Origin: Silicimonas sp. | Lineage (GTDB): Bacteria > Pseudomonadota > Alphaproteobacteria > Rhodobacterales > Rhodobacteraceae | Direction: 5' to 3' | DNA: 35,165 nt | Assembly (NCBI GenBank): GCA_013003245.1 | Contig: JABDJX010000152.1 | Span: forward strand, 1 to 35,165 | Shown here: piece after piece, positions 24,426 through 31,342 of the stretch | How the letters are laid out: every line of letters starts with the position of its first letter | Position numbering within the stretch: position 1 is the stretch's first letter | Program-made: the position numbers and the translations under genes | Notes under the pieces: model-generated | The model's database searches: none | What the model saw: only the letters and a program-made list of their open reading frames with translations | Told to the model about the DNA's origin: nothing

Positions 24426-26467
24426 ACGGTACATTTGTCATTGGCGTCGATGTGGGCGGCACGTTTACGGATGTCTTTGTTTTCAACGAGGCAACGGGTC
24501 AGGTCGAAACAACCAAAGTGCCCTCAACGCGCGGCGATCAGTCGAGGGGATTCATTGAGGGGATTGGTCAAAAAGTGTCTGATTTCAGTGATATCCGCAC
24601 CGTTGTTCATGGAACGACGGTCGGCACAAACGCGCTTTTGGAGCGCAAGGGTGCCCGCACCGGGATCATCACCACCAAAGGGTTTCAGGACGTTCTGGAA
24701 ATGCGCCGCCGCGACCGACCGACAACATGGGGTCTGCGCGGTGCGTTTGAGCCGGTTGTAGCGCGCCCCGACAGGCTTGAGGTGGCCGAGCGGGTGTTGG
24801 CGGATGGAACAGTTTTGCAACCCGTCGATCCTGAGGCGGTCAAAAAGCAGGCGCGCGCGCTGGCGGAGGCCGGGTGCGAAGCGGCCTGCGTGTTCTTTAT
24901 CAATGGATATGCCAACGCGGAAAACGAGCGGATTGCCGTGGAGGCGGTGCGCAGCGTCTGGCCCACGGCCTATGTCACGGCTGCCACGGAAATTTTGCCA
25001 GAAATCCGGGAGTTTGAGCGGCTCTCGACAGCAACTTTGAACGCTTACCTCCAACCGGTCGTGTCCTCTTATCTTGATCGGTTGGAACAGGGCTTGGATG
25101 CCCAGGGGTTCGACGGCGAACTTCTGATCGTGCAATCAAACGGCGGCGTTATGGGCGTGGGCACGGCCAAGGATTTCCCGGTACGTACAGCCCTTTCAGG
25201 CCCGGCAGCGGGCGTGATCGCAGCGCAGGCTATCGCCTCGGCGGCAGGCTTTGAGAACATCGTGACCTGCGATATGGGTGGCACCTCTTTTGACGTCTCA
25301 CTCGTGGCCGAAGGGAGCGCCGCACTCGCGCCGCAAACCTCGATCGATTTTGGCATGGTCGTGCGCACACCCATGATCGAGATCACCACCATCGGTGCGG
25401 GCGGCGGCTCTATCGCCAGCGTTGATGCCAGTGGCTTGCTGACCGTTGGCCCTGAATCCGCCGGGTCGGATCCCGGGCCCGTTTGCTATGGGCTGGGGAA
25501 CACCCGCCCGACGGTGACGGATGCCAACCTGATCCTGGGGCGCATCAATCCGGATCGTCCCATCGGCGGCAAGCTTGATCGTTTGGATGTAGAGGCCGCA
25601 AGGGAGGCGATCCGGACAAATGTTTCGGACCCACTAGGTTTGTCTGTCGAAGAAGCGGCAGAAGCGATTTTGCGGCTTGCCAACGCGAAAATGGCTGGAG
25701 CGATCCGACTGGTTTCAATCGAGAAAGGCCACGATCCACTGAAATTCGCAGCCATGCCCTTTGGCGGCGGCGGCGCATTGCACACCGGAGCCTTGATCAA
25801 AGAGGTTGGACTGGGCTCGGCCCTTGTGCCGCGCTTTCCGGGTGTGACCTCGGCGCTTGGATGCGTTGTGGCTGACATGCGCCATGATCGGGTGCAGACC
25901 GTCAACCGCTTGTTGTCTGATGTCGATGCGGCGGCATTGGGCGAAGAGTTGCGCGCAGTTGCTGACAAGACCGAGGCAGTCGTTACCTCTTCCGGCACCA
26001 CCTTTGCGCAGATCGATCGGGTCTATGAATTCGACATGCTTTATCTGGGACAAACCCATACCGTTGCCGTGGCCGTCGATCCGACAGCGGGGCTGACAAC
26101 GCAAGCGATACAAGTCGCGTTTGATATCGCTTACGAGGCCGCTTACGGACGTTTGCTCGATGACATCCCAGTGCGCGTGATGAACTATCGTGTCACCGTG
26201 ATCGGGCGTCGTCCGGTGTTTGACATGGCCGTCTTTGCACCTGACCGTGGCAAGCCGGCAGCAGAGTGCCAGACCGGGACACGCCGGGTCTGGGCCGAAG
26301 GCGCGTTCCACGACGCGGGGCTTTATGACCGGCTGTCGCTTGCCTTGGGCGAGGTCATCACCGGCCCTGCGATTCTCGAACAACCCGACACCACGATCTT
26401 TGTAGACCCCGGTCTGGCGGCAACAGTCGACGGCTTCGGAAACCTTGTCATTCGCCCAAAGGAGTGA
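24422..26467 (+). CDS. hyuA: Hydantoinase A / oxoprolinase-type ATP-binding subunit
   Basis: This 681-residue protein opens with the ASKHA phosphate-binding motif FVIGVDVGGTFTDVFVF. It continues with VVHGTTVGTNALLERKGA, EILPEIREFERLSTATLNAYL, QSNGGVM, LSGPAAGVIAAQ and VTCDMGGTSFDVSLV. This is a standard HyuA, which phosphorylates the substrate amide so that it can be hydrolysed with HyuB. Known relatives act on N-methylhydantoin, 5-oxoproline and caprolactam. Overlaps of 4 bases with hyuB and close spacing to the isochorismatase-like gene place it in the middle of the operon. Substrate is not readable from sequence. Confidence 0.94.
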   Translation: MNGTFVIGVDVGGTFTDVFVFNEATGQVETTKVPSTRGDQSRGFIEGIGQKVSDFSDIRTVVHGTTVGTNALLERKGARTGIITTKGFQDVLEMRRRDRPTTWGLRGAFEPVVARPDRLEVAERVLADGTVLQPVDPEAVKKQARALAEAGCEAACVFFINGYANAENERIAVEAVRSVWPTAYVTAATEILPEIREFERLSTATLNAYLQPVVSSYLDRLEQGLDAQGFDGELLIVQSNGGVMGVGTAKDFPVRTALSGPAAGVIAAQAIASAAGFENIVTCDMGGTSFDVSLVAEGSAALAPQTSIDFGMVVRTPMIEITTIGAGGGSIASVDASGLLTVGPESAGSDPGPVCYGLGNTRPTVTDANLILGRINPDRPIGGKLDRLDVEAAREAIRTNVSDPLGLSVEEAAEAILRLANAKMAGAIRLVSIEKGHDPLKFAAMPFGGGGALHTGALIKEVGLGSALVPRFPGVTSALGCVVADMRHDRVQTVNRLLSDVDAAALGEELRAVADKTEAVVTSSGTTFAQIDRVYEFDMLYLGQTHTVAVAVDPTAGLTTQAIQVAFDIAYEAAYGRLLDDIPVRVMNYRVTVIGRRPVFDMAVFAPDRGKPAAECQTGTRRVWAEGAFHDAGLYDRLSLALGEVITGPAILEQPDTTIFVDPGLAATVDGFGNLVIRPKE

Positions 26468-26469
26468 GC

Positions 26470-27081
26470 ATGGACTTTGACATCATCCCCGCCAGCACAG
26501 GCCTTTTGATCGTCGATCTGCAAAATGACTTCCTGCATCCTGACGGCGCCTATGCGCGCGGCGGCCAGACATCGGACGCCATCGCAGCACTTCCGGCCAA
26601 GGTGTTGCCGGTTGCAAACGCATTGCGCAAAAAGGGCGGCTGGATCGTCTCGACGCAGTTCACTTTGGTGCCCGGCAAAGGGGGTGAGCCCTTCATCGCG
26701 CCGCATCTGAAATCGATCCGTCCCTTCCTTGGCAAAGGCGATTTCGCGCCCGGTGATTGGGGGCATTCTTTGGTCGATGAGTTGCAACCTGCTGATTTGA
26801 CTGTCGAAAAAGTGGCTTATTCCGCGTTCTATCAGACCCGCATGGAGTTCAGTTTGCGTAAAGCCGGGATCGACACGCTGTTCGTCTGCGGGATTGTCAC
26901 CAATGGCGGCGTTGCCTCGACCGTGCGCGCGGCACACGTGCGCGATTTCAAGACCGTGGTGCTTTCGGACGGGTGCGCCGCATTCTCACAAACAACGCAT
27001 GACAGCGCGATTGCCGATTTGTCCACCGTGGGCAAGGTCGTCACCTGTGCTGAGGCGCAAAGCTTGATTGAGGCTGCGTGA
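26470..27081 (+). CDS. Isochorismatase-fold hydrolase with Gly at the catalytic Cys position
   Basis: ATG 26470 has AAGGAG five bases upstream and is preferred over GTG 26464, which overlaps hyuA; this gives 203 residues. The fold is clear: LLIVDLQNDFLHPDGA with Asp16, VEKVAYSAFYQT with Lys114, and VCGIVTNGGVASTVRAAH. In cysteine amidohydrolases the last motif reads TNxC; here the residue is Gly147. True isochorismatases (vinyl-ether hydrolases) also have Gly at this position, so the enzyme should not use a thiol nucleophile. It contrasts with the partial protein at the left edge, which keeps Cys. The role in the operon after HyuBA is unknown; hydrolysis of an enol-ether or enamine-like bond is a possibility. 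Confidence 0.88.
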   Translation: MDFDIIPASTGLLIVDLQNDFLHPDGAYARGGQTSDAIAALPAKVLPVANALRKKGGWIVSTQFTLVPGKGGEPFIAPHLKSIRPFLGKGDFAPGDWGHSLVDELQPADLTVEKVAYSAFYQTRMEFSLRKAGIDTLFVCGIVTNGGVASTVRAAHVRDFKTVVLSDGCAAFSQTTHDSAIADLSTVGKVVTCAEAQSLIEAA

Positions 27082-28487
27082 TGCCGCAGATCAGCCATGA
27101 GGCGCCAACTCCCGATTTCTCAACCGATGTCGTGATCATCGGGGCAGGGGCGTCGGGTCTGACTGCTGCTTTGGCTGCGGCTGAAAAGGGTGCGGAAGTT
27201 GTGGTGTTGGAACGCGATGCGTCGCCGTCCGGCTCTACGTCGATGTCGTCCGGGTTTGTGCCTGCGCCGGGCACACGGTTTCAGGTGGCGGTTGGCGTGA
27301 CTGATGACACGCCCGATCTGTTCTGTGCCGACGTGATGGCAAAGTCTTATGGCAAGTCTGACGAACGCCTCGCCCGCCTTGCCGCCGAAACCATCGGCCC
27401 TGCGATGGAGTGGTTGGCTGATGTCGGCAACACCGAATGGCAGGTCTTGGACGACTTCCTGTACCCCGGCCATTCGCGCCACCGGATGCACGCGGTCCCC
27501 GAAAAGACCGGAGCGGGGCTGGAAGCAAGGCTTCTGGCAGCAGCGACCGAGGCCGGGATCACCATCGTTACCGAAGCTCTGGCCGAGACGCTCTTTGTCG
27601 GTGAAGAAGAGTCAATCATTGCAGTGGCCGTGACACGCCCGGGTGGTTCAACTGAAGTCATCGGCTGCAAGGCCTTGATCCTTGCTTGCAATGGCTATGG
27701 CGGAAACGCCGAGATGGTTGCCAAGCACATCCCTCAGATTGCCGAGGGTGAATATTATGGCCACGCAGGCAACACCGGACACGCGGTGGCATGGGGGCAG
27801 GCGCTTGGCGCTGAGCTTAAACACCTGTCGGGCTATCAGGGGCATGGATCGTTGGCACATCCGCATGGCATTTTGATTTCATGGGCTTTGATGATGCAGG
27901 GCGCTGTGCAGGTGAACCTCGATGGTATGCGGTTCTCAAACGAGATGGGCGGGTATTCCGAGCAAGCCGTCAAGGTGCTGGCTCAACCCGATGGCATCGC
28001 ATGGAATATCTACGATCAGGCACGCCACGACTTTGCTGCTGCCGGGTTTCCCGATTATCGCGAGGCGGTGGATGCAGGTGCAATCCGCTCTGGCCATTCT
28101 GCCGCAGAACTGGCCGCAGCCACAGGTTTGCCAGAAGCCGCTCTGACGGAAACAATCGAGGAGGTGCAAAGACATGCAATGGGCAAAGACAAGGATGAAT
28201 TCGGGCGGGATTTCTCGGGCGTAAAGGCTCTTGCCGGACCTTACTTTGCCGTCAGGGTCACCGGTGCGCTCTTCCACACCCAAGGCGGACTGATGATCGC
28301 AGACGATGCGCGCGTTCTGCGCAAGGATGGTGGTTCTTTCCCGAACCTCTTCGCTTCTGGTGGTGCAGCCTGCGGCGTTTCCGGGCCAGCGGTAGAGGGA
28401 TATTTATCTGGAAATGGATTACTGACGGCGATCGCCTTTGGCTATCTTGCCGGCCGCTATGCCGGGCAATCTGTTGCGCAAGAATAA
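27081..28487 (+). CDS. FAD-dependent oxidoreductase, fumarate reductase/tricarballylate dehydrogenase type (second of two)
   Basis: From ATG 27081, overlapping the previous stop by one base, the protein has 468 residues; GTG 27078 is an alternative start. It has the GAGASGLTAALAA dinucleotide loop, SPSGSTSMSSGF, YQGHGSLAHPHGILISW, LFHTQGGLMIADDARV and a GYLSGNGLLTA end. It is a paralogue of the dehydrogenase at 1576-2931 and shares the same blocks. No signal peptide or cofactor domain is fused. As the last gene of the long operon it probably desaturates or reduces a succinate-like intermediate, feeding or drawing from the maleate-type acid handled by the hydratase. Direction and electron partner cannot be judged. 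Confidence 0.9.
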   Translation: MPQISHEAPTPDFSTDVVIIGAGASGLTAALAAAEKGAEVVVLERDASPSGSTSMSSGFVPAPGTRFQVAVGVTDDTPDLFCADVMAKSYGKSDERLARLAAETIGPAMEWLADVGNTEWQVLDDFLYPGHSRHRMHAVPEKTGAGLEARLLAAATEAGITIVTEALAETLFVGEEESIIAVAVTRPGGSTEVIGCKALILACNGYGGNAEMVAKHIPQIAEGEYYGHAGNTGHAVAWGQALGAELKHLSGYQGHGSLAHPHGILISWALMMQGAVQVNLDGMRFSNEMGGYSEQAVKVLAQPDGIAWNIYDQARHDFAAAGFPDYREAVDAGAIRSGHSAAELAAATGLPEAALTETIEEVQRHAMGKDKDEFGRDFSGVKALAGPYFAVRVTGALFHTQGGLMIADDARVLRKDGGSFPNLFASGGAACGVSGPAVEGYLSGNGLLTAIAFGYLAGRYAGQSVAQE

Positions 28488-28740
28488 TATCTCTTTAGCC
28501 CATGTAGTCCTTTTCGGTTACTCCGAGCGGCAGTGCGAAATTTGAACAGGACAATTCTGATACAACACCGGTTAGCCAGCTTGTGATTTGCAGAACGAAT
28601 AACATCCGGGCCATTACTAAGGCCTGATTTGGTCAGAGAACGTCAGTGTTCATTTGGTTTGGCAGCAGCTATTGTTGCCCCTAACACAGGCTTGCAAATC
28701 ACAAGTATTGAGAGGTGTACTTTCAACGGAGGCATCAAGG
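28488..28740. other. Intergenic region with a separated 13-base inverted repeat
   Basis: No gene is visible in these 253 bases, which mark the end of the catabolic cluster. No clear intrinsic terminator follows 28487. The notable structure is CTTGTGATTTGCA at 28580-28592 and its exact reverse complement TGCAAATCACAAG at 28693-28705. The promoter and GGAGG ribosome-binding site of the SDR gene lie at the right end. Confidence 0.6.
28580..28705. repeat. Inverted repeat, two 13-base arms about 100 bases apart
   Basis: CTTGTGATTTGCA (28580-28592) is matched exactly in reverse complement at 28693-28705. The arms could be paired regulator sites upstream of the SDR gene, or the base of a long stem or an element border. 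There is no transposase in between, only 100 bases. Confidence 0.6.
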
Positions 28741-29679
28741 TTGAGTACGGAACTCAGTAATTCCGGCTTTTCGGATTGGAAGCCAGATCAACTGTCAGAC
28801 CTCACTGGCAGAACGTACGTCATTACCGGAGCCAATTCCGGTCTGGGCTTTGAGGCCTCTAAGATGCTGGCGGCCAAGGGCGCTAACATCGCCATGTTGT
28901 GTCGCTCGGCTGAACGTAGCGAAAGCGCACGAAACACACTTGCTCAAAGCGGTACGGGCAGCGTTGACGTCGTCGAGATGGATTTGAGCGATCTGACTTC
29001 GGTCCGAAACGCTGCTGTCACCCTTAGGAGCCGTGTTAGCAAGATTGACGGATTGGTGAACAATGCGGGGATCATGAACACGCCTGAAGGCAAAACCAAA
29101 GACGGGTTCGAATTGCAGTTTGGGACCAACCACCTTGGGCCGTTTCTTTGGACCGGGCTATTGATTGATCTTGTGGAAGCCGCTGCGGGCCGCGTTGTCG
29201 TGGTCACCAGCGCTTATCACAAGAAAGGCCAGATCAATATCGACAACCTCATGCTCACGGGCGAATACTCTCCGGCAGCAGCTTACGAGCAAAGCAAACT
29301 GGCCAATCTGATGTTTGCGATTGAACTTGATCGACGGTTGAAAACTGCAGGAAGCGTTGCAAGCTGTATCGCGTGCCATCCAGGATTTGCCTCGACAAGT
29401 TTGCAGGATGCGAGCACCGGGTTGAGTGGGTTCTTAATCAAACACATTCTCAACCGGTTCATCGCCCAACCAGCACAGGCAGGTGCCGTGCCGATGGTAC
29501 TTGCGGCGGCGGGGACAGAAGCGCAGCCGGGAGGGTTCTATGGACCTCAAAAGGGCGGTGAAATGCGTGGGCCCGTTAGCGACGCATCAGCTGGCGAACA
29601 GGCGCTCGACGAGGACATGCAAGCGCGATTGTGGGCGGAAAGCGAGCGTCTGGTCGGGTTCGAGTGGAAACCGCTGTGA
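28741..29679 (+). CDS. Short-chain dehydrogenase/reductase (retinol dehydrogenase/protochlorophyllide reductase-like)
   Basis: I take TTG 28741, with GGAGG eight bases upstream, giving 312 residues; the track start at 28654 has no such site and adds a non-family leader. The Rossmann loop TGANSGLG is at 29-36, NNAG at 107-110, and the catalytic Ser157, Tyr182 and Lys186 (YEQSK) are all present. The LxTNHLGPFLWTGLL segment and the long C-terminus ending with EPL-like ESERLVGFEW place it in the RDH/POR-like group acting on bulky or lipophilic carbonyls with NADP(H). Base composition is lower in GC than the cluster to the left. It stands alone between two non-coding stretches. Substrate unknown. 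Confidence 0.88.
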   Translation: MSTELSNSGFSDWKPDQLSDLTGRTYVITGANSGLGFEASKMLAAKGANIAMLCRSAERSESARNTLAQSGTGSVDVVEMDLSDLTSVRNAAVTLRSRVSKIDGLVNNAGIMNTPEGKTKDGFELQFGTNHLGPFLWTGLLIDLVEAAAGRVVVVTSAYHKKGQINIDNLMLTGEYSPAAAYEQSKLANLMFAIELDRRLKTAGSVASCIACHPGFASTSLQDASTGLSGFLIKHILNRFIAQPAQAGAVPMVLAAAGTEAQPGGFYGPQKGGEMRGPVSDASAGEQALDEDMQARLWAESERLVGFEWKPL

Positions 29680-29992
29680 GTTTAGTCCTCTTTAGCGCAT
29701 AGGTTTTTTGCGGCTCCAAAACAAAACTGAAGCAGACTTTCGCGGCGAAGCGGCAATCTGCATTCTGGGCTCGAAGCGGTCATCCGACAGCCTCGGTCGG
29801 GTTCTGACAGGGCACAATCGCCAACGATGTCCGGTAAGCGGGACAAAGCGGACCTTTGCAGCGTTGGTACGAATGTCCGGTTCTGGTATTTTGGCGTGGC
29901 TCCAATGTCCTTGGTAAATTTATCGGCATCCAATTATTCTCGCCGTGCCGAACGAAGGGGCGGGATTTCAAGTTCGCGCCAAATTGCGCGCT
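29680..29992. other. Non-coding stretch of 313 bases, possible dispersed repeat
   Basis: I see no convincing gene; the small ORFs of the track here lack recognisable composition or ribosome-binding sites. The stretch has recurrent CGAAGCGG and GTCCGG words and a small inverted pair GTCCG (29829-29833)/CGGAC (29849-29853). The style resembles degenerate intergenic repeats I associate with Rhodobacteraceae; this is recollection, not a search. Confidence 0.4.
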
Positions 29993-30451
29993 TCATGGCG
30001 GGCCGTGCCAGCATCTGGTCAAAAAGTGCAGTGTCATGGCGTCTAGTTCGAATTCTTTTTCCAACGTGGTGCCAACCAACTTCAACCATTGCGCTTGCGC
30101 CTGATAGGCGGGCTGCTCGCGCCCTTCTTTGCATTCCTGCGGGATATTTCCGACGTTCTGAAGGTGGTGCACCATTTCATGGACCAGAACCGAGACATCT
30201 GCAGGCGAAGTGGCGGACCAGTTGCTAGGCAGGTAGATCGTGCGGCTTTTGTCGTCGTAAAAGGCGACGACACTATGCCCGTGCTCGACGGTATTGCGAA
30301 ACTTCGCAGCGTCCTCGTTGTCCAGGGCTGACACGCGTAATTCGATCATTTCGTTCTGACCGATCAACTTCACGTCTGGGTGCTCGTAGATGGCGGGCAG
30401 GCCGAAGTTCATGGTGAGCCAGGTAACAACAACGGTTAAGAACGTATCCAT
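29993..30451 (-). CDS. Small protein with HEXXH motif (DUF6647-like)
   Basis: ATG 30451 has AAGGAAG upstream and gives 152 residues; the track start at 30523 adds 24 residues without family character. The N-terminus MDTFLTVVVTWLTMNFGLP is hydrophobic and may be a signal peptide or anchor. ISR-like IYLPSNW precedes SVLVHEMVHHLQ, where HEMVH (91-95) is a zincin-type metal motif. A conserved Glu further on (YQAQAQWL or EFELD) could be the third ligand. I recognise this as the small HEXXH family annotated DUF6647 in alphaproteobacteria, with no established substrate. Zinc binding is likely; peptidase activity is not demonstrated by sequence. It is transcribed away from the response regulator. Confidence 0.75.
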   Translation of the reverse strand: MDTFLTVVVTWLTMNFGLPAIYEHPDVKLIGQNEMIELRVSALDNEDAAKFRNTVEHGHSVVAFYDDKSRTIYLPSNWSATSPADVSVLVHEMVHHLQNVGNIPQECKEGREQPAYQAQAQWLKLVGTTLEKEFELDAMTLHFLTRCWHGPP

Positions 30452-30682
30452 CGGGGCTTCCTTGTGATGCGTAGTCATCCGTGACCACGCAATCAGCCTG
30501 TTGGGTGTGGCAAAATCGCTCAATCAGCCAGTGGGCGCGCAACCAAAGTCGCGCCATGCGGGCATGACCTTTGCAACTGGCTGTTTTTATGCACTAATTT
30601 TTTGAAAACTCAGATCTCTCAGCATGGTGCAAAGGTCCTGAGACTGGCGTATGATCCAAGGTCAAAAGACGGAGAAAACCTT
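30452..30682. other. Divergent intergenic region, HEXXH gene / response regulator
   Basis: These 231 bases separate divergent genes and should hold both promoters. The AT-rich part near 30590-30610 (TTTTTATGCACTAATTTTTTGAAAAC) is the likely promoter area for the response regulator. The frame of the regulator is open back to TTG 30602, but those residues do not look like a receiver domain. I see no clear operator. Confidence 0.35.
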
Positions 30683-31342
30683 TTGCTGGCCCTGATTGTC
30701 GATGACCATGTCCTGATCAGAGACGCGCTGCGCGGCGTTCTTGGCGCCTTCGATGACGTGAGCGAAATCATCGAAGCTGCGACGGCGGCGGACGCGGAAC
30801 GCGCGTTGGACGGGACGCCGGGAATTGGCTTGGTCTTGCTTGATCTCTCGCTACCGGATCGCGACGGATTGTCGTTGCTGAAATCGATCCGCAGCGGGCA
30901 TCCTGGGACGTCGGTTGTCATGCTGTCGGCCAGTGAAGACCGGGCCAAGATGAATGCGGCCTTGGAAGGTGGAGCTGCCGGGTTCATCCCCAAATCAGCA
31001 ACGCGAGAGGTCATGCAGGGCGCCTTGAAGTTGATCTTTTCCGGCGGAATTTACGTGCCGCCGGAAATCCTCACCCGACCCGTGACGCCACCTGCGGCGC
31101 AGCCATCTCCGTCTGCCTTGCGCGCGACTGCCAAACTTGGAATGACCGAGCGCCAGGTCGATGTTTTGCAGTTGATGATGCAGGGGATGAGCAACAAGGC
31201 GATTTGCCGCGTACTCGATATAGCAGAGCCAACGGTCAAGAACCACGTCACCGCCATTCTGCGCGCTCTTGGAGCAACGAACCGGACTGAGGCGGTTGTT
31301 GCGGCGTCTTCGCTTGGCCTGTCTGTTGATGACAGCAGCTAG
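30683..31342 (+). CDS. NarL/LuxR-type response regulator
   Basis: I choose TTG 30683, eight bases after GGAG, because the receiver domain begins at once (ALIVDDHVLIRDAL); 219 residues is the normal NarL-family size. The phosphoacceptor is Asp54 in LVLLDLSLPDRDG. The receiver Thr/Ser is in VVMLSAS, and Lys in FIPKSA. A Pro/Ala linker leads to the LuxR helix-turn-helix (MTERQVDVLQLMMQGMSNKAICRVLDIAEPTVKNHVTAIL). It binds DNA after phosphorylation. The hybrid kinase on the opposite strand, whose stop overlaps by 4 bases, is the obvious partner although the pair is convergent. The target genes are unknown; the neighbouring binding-protein/kinase operon is one candidate. Confidence 0.9.
   Translation: MLALIVDDHVLIRDALRGVLGAFDDVSEIIEAATAADAERALDGTPGIGLVLLDLSLPDRDGLSLLKSIRSGHPGTSVVMLSASEDRAKMNAALEGGAAGFIPKSATREVMQGALKLIFSGGIYVPPEILTRPVTPPAAQPSPSALRATAKLGMTERQVDVLQLMMQGMSNKAICRVLDIAEPTVKNHVTAILRALGATNRTEAVVAASSLGLSVDDSS

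Noticed and set aside
1-27081. Creatinine degradation through N-methylhydantoin
   Set aside because: HyuAB and an N-carbamoylsarcosine amidase-like end are present, but there is no creatinine deaminase or sarcosine oxidase, and the hydratase-lyase and MmgE/PrpD genes have no place in it.
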